From: Tsukamurella pulmonis
GTDB taxonomy: Bacteria; Actinomycetota; Actinomycetes; Mycobacteriales; Mycobacteriaceae
Assembly: GCF_900103175.1 (NCBI RefSeq)
Contig: NZ_FNLF01000002.1
Location: 248,001-312,000 of the forward strand
Direction of reading: 5' to 3'
Length of the DNA: 64,000 bases
Position numbers and translations under genes: made by a program
The notes under the pieces: model-generated
Seen by the model: the letters and a program-made list of their open reading frames with translations, nothing else
What the model was told of the DNA's origin: nothing
The model's database searches: none
In this document: positions 36,876-45,709 of the stretch, in pieces
Position numbering within the stretch: position 1 is the first letter of the stretch
How the letters are laid out: every line of letters begins with the position of its first letter

Positions 36876-36889
36876 TTGACATATGTCAA
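36876..36889. promoter_or_regulatory. palindrome TTGACATATGTCAA, probable ArsR operator
   Basis: A perfect 14-base palindrome lies in the divergent promoter between arsR (start 36854) and the ArsI/CadI gene (start 36950). TTGACA within it can also serve as a -35 element, so repressor binding would block transcription. A related word (GATGTATGTCG) follows at 36922-36932. Confidence 0.6.
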
Positions 36890-36949
36890 AGCGTGGTCTA
36901 GAACTGAACGAGCAACAGTTAGATGTATGTCGAAGCCTCGGAGGTTCTC

Positions 36950-37411
36950 ATGTCCCGCGTCCAGCTCGCCCTCAATGTCGATGACCTCGATCAGTCGATC
37001 GCGTTCTACACCAAGCTGTTCGGCACGGGCCCGGCGAAGGTCAAGCCCGGTTACGCCAACTTCGCCGTCGCCGACCCGGCGCTCAAGCTGGTCCTGCTGG
37101 AGAACCCCGGCCAGGGCGGCAGCATCAACCATCTCGGCGTCGAGGTGGACTCCAGCGACAAGGTGCACGCTGAGATCGCCCGCCTCACCGAGGAGCAGCT
37201 GTTCACCGAGGAGGAGATCGGCGCCACCTGTTGCTTCGCCACCCAGGACAAGGTCTGGGTCACCGCCCCCGACGCCGAGCGTTGGGAGGTCTACACCGTC
37301 CTCGCTGACGCCGAGACCTTCGACGGCGGACACACTCCGGCGACGACAGCCGAGGACTCCGAAGCGACGCCGGCCGCGTGCTGCACCCCTGCGGCGGCGA
37401 ACTGCTGCTAG
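36950..37411 (+). CDS. ArsI/CadI-family glyoxalase-fold metal-resistance enzyme
   Basis: A 153-residue vicinal-oxygen-chelate protein. Metal-ligand candidates are Gln5 (SRVQLALNV), His61 (SINHLGVEV) and the Glu in ERWEVYTV. The Cys94-Cys95 pair (GATCCFAT) matches the pair of ArsI C-As lyases, which demethylate organoarsenicals; cadmium-induced CadI proteins share the fold. The C-terminal tail is Cys-rich (AACCTPAAANCC), perhaps for metal binding. It is regulated by the divergent ArsR. Confidence 0.88.
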   Translation: MSRVQLALNVDDLDQSIAFYTKLFGTGPAKVKPGYANFAVADPALKLVLLENPGQGGSINHLGVEVDSSDKVHAEIARLTEEQLFTEEEIGATCCFATQDKVWVTAPDAERWEVYTVLADAETFDGGHTPATTAEDSEATPAACCTPAAANCC

Positions 37412-37423
37412 TCCGCCCTCGAT

Positions 37424-37457
37424 CGATGGCCGTCACCGCTTCGGGTGGCGGCCATCG
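37424..37457 (+). terminator. stem-loop terminator after the ArsI/CadI gene
   Basis: A 13-bp stem (37424-37436 with 37445-37457, one G-T pair) lies 12 bases after the stop codon. It separates this gene from the convergent, interrupted mer-operon membrane gene. Confidence 0.75.
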
Positions 37458-37579
37458 ACGCGGTTACCAGAGAGCGCTGGCGCGAAACGCAGTAGCGGGC
37501 CGCACTGCGCTGTACCGGCTGGTTCTCGCGGTCGGCGTCCCCCTGGGCGGAGGCTGCGCTGGAGGAGAGGCATCTGCGG

Positions 37580-37936
37580 TTAGGCGCAGTCGCGTGGGTG
37601 GAATCCCTCGATGCGGTCGATCGGGGTAAAGACAGGGCAACCGACTTGGTCGTTTCGGTTGAGGATCACGTTCGATGCCGCCATCACTTCGCAGGCTGCG
37701 AGCCCGCGGCTAGCGGCGAGCAGCATGGAAAGCCCGTAGAACGTTGCTGCCGCCGGCGGGGTGAGCGCGAAGAACGCGAAGAAGACCAGCGTGTTAGTGG
37801 CCATGGCCCACGCGCCTGTGACCCGCAGTGGTGCCGAATCACGACCCCGAAGTACAACCGCGAGGGTGATCGCGGCAGGGACCAGTGCGACCGTGGCTAT
37901 GACAGCTTGAAGAGGCCCCGGCTCGACGGCTAGACC
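37580..37936 (-). pseudogene. C-terminal fragment of a mer-operon membrane protein, split by IS21 element
   Basis: 119 codons encode the end of a small membrane protein: two or three membrane segments, then RGLAACEVMAASN, NDQVGCP and a PIDRIE motif. The other part lies at 40940-41107. Removing 37937-40939 rejoins the frames exactly, giving a 174-residue protein (join ...GYVKLI-GLAVEP...). Its place after merB suggests a role in mercury handling, but the family has no known function to me. Confidence 0.75.
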
Positions 37937-38039
37937 TGGCCCCGTTTGCGACTCGCCGGTGGTGTTGCGACGGTTTGATCTGGCCCCACCTGATGGTTGC
38001 TCGTGAACATCGTTTCCGAGCCGAAGCAGGTGGTGGCCA

Positions 38040-39800
38040 ATGATGGGATCGAAGGTGGAGCTGTTCGCGCAGATCCGGCGGGACGCCCGGGTCGAGGGCA
38101 TGAGTATCCGGGCGTTGGCTCGCAAGCATGGCGTGCACCGGAGGACGGTGCGGCAGGCGTTGTCATCGGCGGAGCCGCCGCCGCGGAAGACGCCGGAGCG
38201 GTCGTCGCCGCGGTTGGACCGGTTCAAGGCGGCGATTGATGAGATGTTGCGGTCGGATCTGGATGCTCCGCGTAAGCAGCGGCACACCGCGACGCGGATC
38301 CGGGAACGCCTGGCGATCGAGCACGATGCGGTCGAGTTGTCGTATTCGACGGTGCGGGACTACGTGCGGGTCCGGCGGGCGCAGATCGAGGTGGAGGCCG
38401 GCCGCCGGACGGAGGTGTTCATCGCCCAGGACCACGCCCCGGGCGCGGAGGCGGAGGTCGACTTCGGCGAGGTCTGGGTGATCCTGGGCGGGGTGAAGAC
38501 CAAGTGCCACATGTTCGTCTACCGGCTCTCGCACTCGGGCAAGGCCATTCACCGGGTCTATCCGACCGGCGGGCAGGAAGCGTTCCTCGAAGGGCACGTC
38601 GAGGCGTTCCGCGAGCTCGGCGGGGTCCCGACCCGGCATATCCGCTACGACAATCTCACCTCGGCGGTGGTCGCGGTCCTGCAGGGCGGAGACCGGCGGC
38701 GACAGGAGAACCCGCGGTGGACGTTGTTTCACTCGCACTACGGATTCGATCCGTTCTACTGCCAGCCCGGCATCGCCGGGGCGCACGAGAAGGGCGGCGT
38801 TGAAGGCGAGGTCGGATGGTTCCGCCGCAACCGGCTGACCCCAATGCCGCAGGTCGAGTCCCTCGATGAGCTCAACGAGCAGATCAAAGCCTGGGAGGAC
38901 CGCGACGAGGGCCGCCGGATCGACGGACGACTGCGCACCATCGGCCAGGACTACGAGCACGACCGAGCAGCGCTCGCGCCGCTGCCGGTGGAGGATTTCG
39001 ACCCGGGCCTGATCCTCACACCACGGGTCGATCGGTCGGCGATGATCACCGTTCGGATGGTGAAGTATTCGGTGCCGGCGCACCTGATCGGCCGCCGAGT
39101 CCGCGTCTCACTACAAGCCTCCCAGCTGCTGGTCTACGACGGCCGGACCCTGGTCGCGCGGCATCCACGGGTCGCCGGCCGCGGCACCGCGAAGATCGAC
39201 CTCGACCACTACCTCGAGGTGCTCAAGTTCAAACCCGGTGCCCTGCCGGGATCAACGGCGTTGGCGCAGGCCCGCGCTGCCGGGGTGTTCACCGCCAGCC
39301 ATGATGCGTTCTGGGCCGCCGCCCGACGAGTCAACGGCGACACCGACGGCACCAGCGAGCTGATCGACGTCCTGCTGCTGCACCGCAGCCTGCCCGCCGC
39401 GGCGGTGATCGCCGGCATCGATGCTGCATTGCGGGTCGGGGCGGTGAGCGCCGAGGTCGTCGCCGTTGAGGCTCGCCGCGCCGAAGCCCGCCTGCTCGCG
39501 CACGCCTCGGTCGCTGCCGACCAGACAGGTGGGGCCAACGCTGGCCGTCATCTCGATCGCCATGCCGAACGACGCGAGCAACGAGTTGTCAGCCTCACCC
39601 AACGACGGCTCGCAGACCCCGCGGCGGTGATCGCCGGCCTGCCACCCGACCGGCGACCGCTGCCCAGCGTTACGGCCTACGACCGCCTGCTCCCGCAGCA
39701 CCGGCGACGCACTGCCTCCGACGCGCTACCTGCGTCGCTGGACCCACCACCGATTGAGTCGCTGGACCCACCACCGATTGAAAGGCCCACCCGGCTATGA
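38040..39800 (+). CDS. istA: IS21-family transposase IstA
   Basis: A 586-residue transposase. An N-terminal HTH (SIRALARKHGVHRRTVRQAL) is followed by the DDE core: Asp in AEVDFGEVWV, Asp in HIRYDNLTSAV and Glu in EKGGVEGEVGWFRR. A C-terminal extension rich in charged residues follows. Near the end two copies of SLDPPPIE are encoded by a tandem 24-bp repeat. Its stop overlaps the istB start (ATGA). Confidence 0.95.
   Translation: MMGSKVELFAQIRRDARVEGMSIRALARKHGVHRRTVRQALSSAEPPPRKTPERSSPRLDRFKAAIDEMLRSDLDAPRKQRHTATRIRERLAIEHDAVELSYSTVRDYVRVRRAQIEVEAGRRTEVFIAQDHAPGAEAEVDFGEVWVILGGVKTKCHMFVYRLSHSGKAIHRVYPTGGQEAFLEGHVEAFRELGGVPTRHIRYDNLTSAVVAVLQGGDRRRQENPRWTLFHSHYGFDPFYCQPGIAGAHEKGGVEGEVGWFRRNRLTPMPQVESLDELNEQIKAWEDRDEGRRIDGRLRTIGQDYEHDRAALAPLPVEDFDPGLILTPRVDRSAMITVRMVKYSVPAHLIGRRVRVSLQASQLLVYDGRTLVARHPRVAGRGTAKIDLDHYLEVLKFKPGALPGSTALAQARAAGVFTASHDAFWAAARRVNGDTDGTSELIDVLLLHRSLPAAAVIAGIDAALRVGAVSAEVVAVEARRAEARLLAHASVAADQTGGANAGRHLDRHAERREQRVVSLTQRRLADPAAVIAGLPPDRRPLPSVTAYDRLLPQHRRRTASDALPASLDPPPIESLDPPPIERPTRL
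39734..39781 (+). repeat. tandem 24-bp repeat in istA 3' end
   Basis: Two copies (39734-39757 and 39758-39781) are identical and in frame. They encode the duplicated SLDPPPIE in the IstA tail. Confidence 0.85.
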
Positions 39801-40624
39801 CCGCAACCGCCAATAAGAACCAGACGAATGCGCTGGCCCCGTCGTTGCGCCGCCGGGGCGGCCTCACCGAAGAAGCCGCCCTCGCCGCCGTTGACCAGGC
39901 CTGCCGGCGCCTACGCCTGCCGACAGTGCGGTCGATGATCGACCAGCACCTCACCGCCGCCGCCAAGCAGCAATTGTCCTACCAGGGGTTCCTCGCCGAA
40001 CTCCTGCTCGCCGAAGTCGACGACCGGGACCGCCGCTCCACTGTTCGCCGCGTCAAAGCCGCGGGGTTCCCGCGGGAGAAGTGGCTGGCGGACTTCGACT
40101 TCGACGCCAACCCCGACATCGAACCCGCCACCATCCACCAGCTCGCCACCGGCGACTGGATCCGCCACGGACTGCCGCTCTGCCTCATCGGCGACTCCGG
40201 AACCGGCAAATCCCATCTGCTGATCGGATTGGGAACCGCTGCCGCCGAGCAAGGCTTTAGAGTCCGCTACACCCTCGCCACCAAACTAGTGAACGAGCTG
40301 GTCGAGGCCGCTGACGAGAAGCAGCTCGCGAAGACCATCAACCGCTACGGCCGCGTTGACCTGCTCATCATCGACGAGCTCGGCTACATGGAACTCGATC
40401 GCCGCGGCGCCGAACTGCTCTTCCAAGTCCTCACCGAACGCGAAGAGAAGAACAGCGTCGCGATCGCTTCCAACCAGTCCTTCTCCGGCTGGACAGACAC
40501 CTTCACCGACCCACGACTCTGCGCCGCGATCGTCGACCGGCTCACCTACCGCGGCACCATCATCGAAACCGGCACTCACAGCTACCGCCTGGCTCACACC
40601 GAAGCAGCAGCTACCGCGGGCTAA
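39797..40624 (+). CDS. istB: IS21-family helper ATPase IstB
   Basis: A 275-residue AAA+ ATPase, DnaC-like. Walker A is GDSGTGKSHL (about residue 134), Walker B is LLIIDELGYMEL, and the sensor is IASNQSF. It stimulates IstA and helps target choice (family knowledge). Length and motifs are normal, so the element could be active. Confidence 0.95.
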   Translation: MTATANKNQTNALAPSLRRRGGLTEEAALAAVDQACRRLRLPTVRSMIDQHLTAAAKQQLSYQGFLAELLLAEVDDRDRRSTVRRVKAAGFPREKWLADFDFDANPDIEPATIHQLATGDWIRHGLPLCLIGDSGTGKSHLLIGLGTAAAEQGFRVRYTLATKLVNELVEAADEKQLAKTINRYGRVDLLIIDELGYMELDRRGAELLFQVLTEREEKNSVAIASNQSFSGWTDTFTDPRLCAAIVDRLTYRGTIIETGTHSYRLAHTEAAATAG

Positions 40625-40872
40625 GCGCGGCGTTCGTCCTTGACTACCGACAGATGCCGGCGCAAGGCCCGGTTCTGGTGAGTGACATAAACCACGGTCC
40701 ACCGGGTCGTCAGGTTCGGCAGTGGCTCCCCGTCTTTAATCTTCACCCGGACCGATACCTGATCACCGAGCTGATCATCACGCGCGATCACGAACTCGGC
40801 ATACGCACGCACCGACTCGCGATCCCAACCAGTCGGCGCAACCACACTGCGCACCCGCGGCCGCCCATCCAC
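40621..40872 (-). CDS. small ORF inside the IS21 element
   Basis: An 83-residue reading frame convergent with istB, overlapping its stop by 4 bp. The protein has mixed strands (AYAEFVIARDD, RWTVVYVTHQN) and no recognised domain. A passenger gene in this IS type or a remnant of older sequence are both possible. Confidence 0.45.
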   Translation of the reverse strand: MDGRPRVRSVVAPTGWDRESVRAYAEFVIARDDQLGDQVSVRVKIKDGEPLPNLTTRWTVVYVTHQNRALRRHLSVVKDERRA

Positions 40873-40939
40873 ACCCCGGACTCTAGCGGCTCAGGGCCCC
40901 ACTCAGGTGGGGCCGAATGAAACCGCCCTACCGGGGCCA

Positions 40940-41107
40940 GATCAACTTGACATAGCCAGCGACCGCGATGATGAGGTCGATTGTGGAAGGTCCGATGATG
41001 ATCCCGGCTCCCACGAAAGCGGCACCGATCACTGTCCGGGCGGCGGTGCCCCATCGGCCGATCTCTCTTGTCCTGCGTGCGAGGGGCGATTTCACTGTGT
41101 TGGTCAT
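40940..41107 (-). pseudogene. N-terminal fragment of a mer-operon membrane protein, split by IS21 element
   Basis: 56 codons from ATG 41107, which overlaps the merB stop (ATGA). They encode a basic start and the first membrane segments (TVIGAAFVGAGIII, TIDLIIAVAGY). The frame enters the IS and stops after a few codons. The rest is at 37580-37936. Confidence 0.75.
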
Positions 41108-41766
41108 TGGGCGGTTCCTTCGTGCTGATCCGGCGAGCAGCATCCGGCCTGTCGGGCTGTGTCCGGGCTGATGAGCGCTTGTTCAGCGAGAGCTTTCCCG
41201 AGGGCGTGCGCGTGGGTGATGTCGAGGAGTTGGTTGCCGGGATTTTCGCGCGTCCACGTTTGGGCATCGTGTGGGGAGGCGAAGAAGTGCACTTGGTTGC
41301 AGAACGACGTTCGAAGCGAGCTGAGGTCATCGGGGTCGACGAGCGATAGCACTGCGGTGTCGGGTTCGATGCTGGTCACGGTGTCTGCCGTGACAGAGAT
41401 TCTGATCGTTTGACCGCTCGCGGGTGAGGTCGACTCGATGGTGGCTGACTGGTTTAGGAGTGTGGGGAAGATCAGGGTGTCGAGTGCGCACCACGTGAAC
41501 AGTTCGTGACCTGCGACGGTGAACCGATGCGGGGTCGGACGGAGGGTCAGTCCTTGCCCGACTATTTGGTCGCGATCGTCGTATTCGGTGTCGGAAACGG
41601 ATTGGAGTCGTTCCCGTACATCGGGTTCCGACAGTCCGGCCGCAGCTGCTAAGTCCTCTACGCTGACGGGGTTTCCCTTGGAGAGGAGCCTGAGTAGGGG
41701 AACCAGGACTGCCGGATCGAGGCCGGACCCCTCGGGGGTGATGAGTCGATCGAGTGGATTGGTCAT
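41104..41766 (-). CDS. merB: organomercurial lyase
   Basis: A 220-residue enzyme that cleaves the C-Hg bond of organomercurials, releasing Hg(II) for MerA. The catalytic residues are visible: first Cys and Asp in TWCALDTLIFP and second Cys in SFCNQVHFF. An N-terminal HTH-like unit (SVEDLAAAAGLSEPDVRERL) is normal for MerB. Cys pairs at the C-terminus (AGCCSPD) may pass mercury on. ATG 41766 was chosen because it begins the conserved N-terminal unit. It follows merA by 38 bp. Confidence 0.94.
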   Translation of the reverse strand: MTNPLDRLITPEGSGLDPAVLVPLLRLLSKGNPVSVEDLAAAAGLSEPDVRERLQSVSDTEYDDRDQIVGQGLTLRPTPHRFTVAGHELFTWCALDTLIFPTLLNQSATIESTSPASGQTIRISVTADTVTSIEPDTAVLSLVDPDDLSSLRTSFCNQVHFFASPHDAQTWTRENPGNQLLDITHAHALGKALAEQALISPDTARQAGCCSPDQHEGTAQ

Positions 41767-41804
41767 TGTCTGGGACTTCGCTTGCGGATCGGTGGAATCA
41801 GGAA

Positions 41805-43229
41805 TTAGGAAGCGCAGCAGGAGAGCTGGGCGATGTCGGTGCTGAAGGATTGTGCGGCGATTTTGATGCCCTCGGCCATGGTCAGGTAGGGCGCCCATGT
41901 CCGGGCGACCTGCTCGACGGTCATCCTTGCTTCGAGGATGTAGACCCCAGCGGCGGCGATCTCGCCGGCACTATTCGCGACCGCCGAAATTCCGAGGACT
42001 CGATGACTATCGGAGTCTGCGATGAGCTTGATGAAGCCTCGGGTATCTCGGTCAACTTGGGCCCGGGGTACGTGAGTGAGCGGAAGAAGCGAGCTCGTGT
42101 ACCGGATTCCGCTTGCGAGGGCCTGCGTCTCGGTCATACCGACGCTCCCGATTGCCGGACTGGTGAACATCACGCGCGGCAGGTGCGTGTAGTCCAACGA
42201 CCGCGGGGTCTGTCCGAACATGTTGTCGGCGACCGTTGTGCCTTGCGCGGCTGCGACATAGACGAACTCGGGATGGCCGGTCACATCGCCCGCTGCCCAC
42301 ACACGCGGGTTTGATGTTCTGAGCTGATTCGACACGAGGATCGCGCCGCTGGTGCTCGTGTCGACTCCAACCGTCTCCAGATTCAAACCTCTAGTATTCG
42401 GGGTTCTGCCCGTCGCGACGAGCAGCTTCGCCGCACGGAAGTCGCCTTGTCCACCAGGGCTGGAGGCGGTCACGACGACCTCACCCGCCTCGGTGTCGAC
42501 CGAGGTCGCGGTCGCGAGCTGCACTACCTCGATGTGCTCGTCAGCGAGCGCTTCCAGGAGAGCATCTGCGACGTCAGCATCTTCGGCCGAAGCGATCCTG
42601 GACCGCACCAAAACGGTTACCTTCGCCCCCAGTCGCGCGAAGAGTTGCGCCTGCTCGAGCGCGATGAACCCGCCGCCGATCACTAGGAGTGATTCCGGGA
42701 CTGCGGTCAACTCCATCGCGGTCGTCGACGTCAGGTAGTCGACCAGATTGAGTCCGGGAATCGACGGAATCGACGGTTGGGCCCCTGTTGCCACCAAGTA
42801 CCGTCGAGCAATTATCGTCTCGGTAGTCCCATCGGGAGCTGTGACCACCAGCGATGGCGCTGCCCGCGTTCCCGCGAACGCGGCCGCACCCTGGACGCGG
42901 CGCCAGCCGTACGAGTCCGCAACGGCAACGTACTTCTCTGACCGCATCGACTCTGCCAAGCGCCGTGTCCCCGCCGCCAGGGCGGCCATATCTACCGGCA
43001 CGGCGGTCGCACCGACCCCCGGGAACCGGCCAGCATCAGAGACCGTGTGCTGTGCCTGCGCCGCGGCGATCAACGCCTTCGACGGCACGCAACCGGTATT
43101 CACACAGGTGCCGCCGAAAGTGCCTCGCTCGATCATCACCACGGACTTGCCCATGGCTGTTGCGCGGATCGCCGCCGCCATCGCTGCAGCACCCGAACCA
43201 ACGATCGCAAGATCAAACTCTTCACTCAT
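41805..43229 (-). CDS. merA: mercuric reductase
   Basis: A 474-residue flavoprotein reducing Hg(II) to Hg(0) with NADPH. It has FAD-binding GSGAAAMAAAI (about residue 10), the redox-active Cys pair in GGTCVNTGCVPSK (about residue 40), an NADPH-binding GGGFIALEQA, and the C-terminal Cys pair (QLSCCAS) that receives mercury. The N-terminal HMA domain found in many MerA proteins is missing. ATG 43229 is the start, divergent from merR. Expression should be driven by the MerR-type promoter at 43243-43270. Confidence 0.96.
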   Translation of the reverse strand: MSEEFDLAIVGSGAAAMAAAIRATAMGKSVVMIERGTFGGTCVNTGCVPSKALIAAAQAQHTVSDAGRFPGVGATAVPVDMAALAAGTRRLAESMRSEKYVAVADSYGWRRVQGAAAFAGTRAAPSLVVTAPDGTTETIIARRYLVATGAQPSIPSIPGLNLVDYLTSTTAMELTAVPESLLVIGGGFIALEQAQLFARLGAKVTVLVRSRIASAEDADVADALLEALADEHIEVVQLATATSVDTEAGEVVVTASSPGGQGDFRAAKLLVATGRTPNTRGLNLETVGVDTSTSGAILVSNQLRTSNPRVWAAGDVTGHPEFVYVAAAQGTTVADNMFGQTPRSLDYTHLPRVMFTSPAIGSVGMTETQALASGIRYTSSLLPLTHVPRAQVDRDTRGFIKLIADSDSHRVLGISAVANSAGEIAAAGVYILEARMTVEQVARTWAPYLTMAEGIKIAAQSFSTDIAQLSCCAS

Positions 43230-43242
43230 GTCACCATCATCA

Positions 43243-43270
43243 ACCCTCCAGTACCCTTGAAGGTCAAGCC
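43243..43270 (-). promoter_or_regulatory. MerR-type operator-promoter of merA
   Basis: On the minus strand, TTGACC is followed by a dyad of the form ACC-tTCaAG-ggta-CTgGAg-GGT (43243-43264). The next hexamer (TGATGA) comes after a 19-base spacer. The over-long spacer with a dyad inside it is the hallmark of MerR-activated promoters. It lies between divergent merR and merA. Confidence 0.8.
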
Positions 43271-43294
43271 CAGAATCCGGACAGGGAGGACCCG

Positions 43295-43684
43295 ATGCGG
43301 ATCGGAGAACTCGCCCGCAAATCTGGCGCCACGCCATCGACGCTGCGGTACTACGAGGAAGCGGGGCTCCTCCCTGAACCGGGACGTACCGCCGGTGGAT
43401 ACCGCAACTACACCCCCGACGCCATCGGCATCGTGCAATTCATCAAGAGGGGGCAGGCGGCGGCACTCACTCTCGCGCAAGTCAAAAGAATCATCGACAT
43501 ACGCGGCACCGGCCAAGCCCCATGTGATCACGTACGCGACCAGCTAGACAGGTCGATCCACCACCTCGATCAACAGATCGCGGAACTGATCGCACTGCGC
43601 GACAACATCACCCACCTACGCCAAGCTGCCGAACACACCGATCCGAAGTCGTGCGCTAGCGAAGATATCTGTCGCTACCTATAA
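43295..43684 (+). CDS. merR: mercury-responsive MerR regulator
   Basis: A 129-residue protein. The MerR HTH is at the N-terminus (IGELARKSGATPSTLRYYEEAGLL). Three Cys residues match the Hg(II) site of MerR: Cys77 (APCDHV), Cys120 (KSCAS) and Cys126 (EDICRYL). It binds the dyad in the divergent promoter and untwists it upon Hg binding (family knowledge). ATG 43295 follows a GGGAGGA site. Confidence 0.94.
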   Translation: MRIGELARKSGATPSTLRYYEEAGLLPEPGRTAGGYRNYTPDAIGIVQFIKRGQAAALTLAQVKRIIDIRGTGQAPCDHVRDQLDRSIHHLDQQIAELIALRDNITHLRQAAEHTDPKSCASEDICRYL

Positions 43685-43704
43685 CCCAGACACGCTTGTG
43701 TCCA

Positions 43705-43730
43705 ACATCGATATCTGTCAATATTGATGT
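43705..43730. promoter_or_regulatory. ArsR operator dyad before the ars operon
   Basis: A 26-base dyad: ten-base arms 43705-43714 (ACATCGATAT) and 43721-43730 (ATATTGATGT), one mismatch, with a six-base spacer. It directly abuts the GTG start of arsR at 43731, so the gene may be leaderless and autoregulated. Confidence 0.65.
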
Positions 43731-44105
43731 GTGTCGAATTCGATTCCGTTGACCGATGTGACCGTGCGGTGCTCGCCGCTGGTCCGTGAGCCTCTGTCGG
43801 AGGGGCAGTCCGTCGACCTCGCGGCGGTGTTCAAGGCCCTGGCCGACCCGGTCCGGCTGCGCCTGTTCAGCCTGATCGCCAGCCACGAGGGAGGCGAGGC
43901 TTGCGTGTGTGACATCTCGCCGGCGGTGGACGTCTCGCAACCGACGATCTCGCACCACCTCAAGGTCCTCAAGACCGCAGGCCTGCTCGAGTCCGAGCGC
44001 CGCGCCTCGTGGGTGTACTACCGCGTCATCCCCGAAGTCCTGTCCTCGCTCGCCGGGATCCTGCAGTCCGGTGACCCCGCCATCTCGTTGGAGGTTCTTT
44101 CGTGA
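43731..44105 (+). CDS. arsR: ArsR-family arsenic repressor of the ars operon
   Basis: A 124-residue winged-helix protein. The metal-site motif ACVCDISPAV at the DNA-binding helix corresponds to the ELCVCDL As(III) site of classic ArsR. The recognition helix is SQPTISHHLKVLKTAG. The start is GTG 43731, next to the operator dyad. The stop overlaps the acr3 start, so regulator and pump are translated together. Confidence 0.92.
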   Translation: MSNSIPLTDVTVRCSPLVREPLSEGQSVDLAAVFKALADPVRLRLFSLIASHEGGEACVCDISPAVDVSQPTISHHLKVLKTAGLLESERRASWVYYRVIPEVLSSLAGILQSGDPAISLEVLS

Positions 44106-45217
44106 CCAGCCCCGCCCCGACGACTGAGCATCAGCCGGTCGTCGGCAAGCTCTCCACCCTCGACCGGTTCCTGCCGGTGTGGATCGGTGTCGCCATGGTC
44201 GCCGGCCTGCTGCTCGGCCGGATGATCCCCGGGCTGAACACCGCGCTGGAGAAGATCCAGGTCGACGGTGTCTCGCTGCCGATCGCGCTCGGGCTGTTGA
44301 TCATGATGTACCCGGTGCTGGCGAAGGTCCGCTACGACCGCCTCGACACCGTCACCGGCGACCGCAAACTCCTCCTCGGCTCGCTGCTGCTGAACTGGGT
44401 CCTCGGCCCGGCGCTGATGTTCGCCCTCGCCTGGATCTTCCTGCCCGACTTGCCCGAGTATCGGACGGGTCTGATCATCGTCGGCCTGGCCCGGTGCATC
44501 GCGATGGTGATCATCTGGAACGACCTGGCCTGCGGCGACCGCGAGGCGGCGGCCGTGCTGGTGGCGCTGAACTCGGTGTTCCAGGTGATCATGTTCGCCG
44601 TCCTCGGCTGGTTCTATCTCTCGATCCTGCCCGGCTGGCTCGGTCTGGAGCAGACCACGATCAGCACCTCACCGTGGCAGATCGCCAAATCGGTGCTGAT
44701 CTTCCTCGGCATTCCGCTGCTCGCCGGCTACCTCTCGCGCCGGATCGGCGAGAAGACCAAGGGCCGCGACTGGTACGAAGCGAAGTTCCTCCCGAAGATC
44801 GGGCCGTGGGCCCTGTACGGGCTGCTGTTCACCATCGTCATCCTCTTCGCGCTCCAGGGTGAGCAGATCACCTCCCGCCCGTGGGACGTCGCCCGGATCG
44901 CGGTGCCGCTGCTGGTGTACTTCGCGATCATGTGGGGCGGCGGCTACCTGCTCGGCGCCGTCATGGGCCTGGGCTACGAGCGCACCACCACGCTCGCGTT
45001 CACCGCCGCCGGCAACAACTTCGAGCTCGCCATCGCCGTCGCGATCGCAACCTACGGCGCCACCTCCGGCCAGGCCCTCGCCGGCGTCGTCGGACCGCTC
45101 ATTGAGGTGCCGGTCCTCGTCGGCCTCGTCTACGTCTCACTCGCCCTGCGCAAGCGATTCCCCCTCACCCCGTCCTCCGCTGCGACCGCAGCTGATTCGT
45201 CCAGGAGTATGAACTGA
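44102..45217 (+). CDS. acr3: arsenite efflux permease ACR3
   Basis: A 371-residue membrane protein with ten predicted helices that exports As(OH)3. ACR3 signatures include [35 protein letters not shown] (with the essential Cys) and [17 protein letters not shown]. The GTG start overlaps arsR. It is followed by two arsC genes which provide arsenite. Confidence 0.96.
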   Translation: MTSPAPTTEHQPVVGKLSTLDRFLPVWIGVAMVAGLLLGRMIPGLNTALEKIQVDGVSLPIALGLLIMMYPVLAKVRYDRLDTVTGDRKLLLGSLLLNWVLGPALMFALAWIFLPDLPEYRTGLIIVGLARCIAMVIIWNDLACGDREAAAVLVALNSVFQVIMFAVLGWFYLSILPGWLGLEQTTISTSPWQIAKSVLIFLGIPLLAGYLSRRIGEKTKGRDWYEAKFLPKIGPWALYGLLFTIVILFALQGEQITSRPWDVARIAVPLLVYFAIMWGGGYLLGAVMGLGYERTTTLAFTAAGNNFELAIAVAIATYGATSGQALAGVVGPLIEVPVLVGLVYVSLALRKRFPLTPSSAATAADSSRSMN

Positions 45218-45666
45218 TGCCCGACAACCAGACCAAGCCTGATACCGAGACCGAATCGGGCACGCCGAGTGTTCTGTTCGTGTGCGTGAAGAACGGCGGC
45301 AAGTCGCAGATGGCCGCCGGTCTGATGCGTAAGACCGCCGGCGACGCGGTCGCCGTGTACTCGGCCGGCACCAAGCCCGGGTCCGTGGTCAACGGCCTGT
45401 CCGCCGAGTCGCTGGCTGAGGTCGGTGTCGACATCACCGGTGAGACCCCGAAACCGATCGACCCGGCGCTGCTCGCCCGGGTGGACCTGGTGGTCACTCT
45501 CGGCCGGGAAGCCGTCGTCGACACCCCGGACGGTGTCGCGTTGGTCAACTGGGATACCGACGAGCCGTCGGAGCGGGGCATCGACGGGATCGAGCGGATG
45601 CGCCTCGTGCGCGACGACATCGCCGCCCGCGTCACCGCGCTGGCAGCCGAACTCACCACCCGGTAG
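45217..45666 (+). CDS. arsC: LMW-phosphatase-type arsenate reductase homologue with altered P-loop
   Basis: A 149-residue protein of the low-molecular-weight phosphatase/ArsC family. The P-loop reads [11 protein letters not shown], with Lys where the canonical CX5R has Arg. The resolving Cys residues of thioredoxin-coupled ArsC are missing ([11 protein letters not shown]). It may be a mycothiol-dependent arsenate transferase type, as known in corynebacteria, or a degenerate copy. It is coupled to acr3 (1-bp overlap) with a CCAGGAG site. Confidence 0.82.
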   Translation: MPDNQTKPDTETESGTPSVLFVCVKNGGKSQMAAGLMRKTAGDAVAVYSAGTKPGSVVNGLSAESLAEVGVDITGETPKPIDPALLARVDLVVTLGREAVVDTPDGVALVNWDTDEPSERGIDGIERMRLVRDDIAARVTALAAELTTR

Positions 45667-45709
45667 CGACCGAGCAGGCCGGGAAGCCCGAGAAGCGGGA
45701 GAAAGTCGG

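Larger units (their letters stand above)
37937..40939 (+). mobile_element. IS21-family insertion sequence (about 3,003 bp)
   Basis: The element starts TGGCCCCG at 37937 and ends with the inverse at 40939. Inside each end, a second shared word (GGCCCCACCTGA) follows after about 30-45 bases, like the multiple terminal repeats of IS21 elements. It carries istA, istB and a small convergent ORF. No perfect target duplication is seen (flanks GACC and GATC). It splits a membrane-protein gene of the mer operon. Confidence 0.85.
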
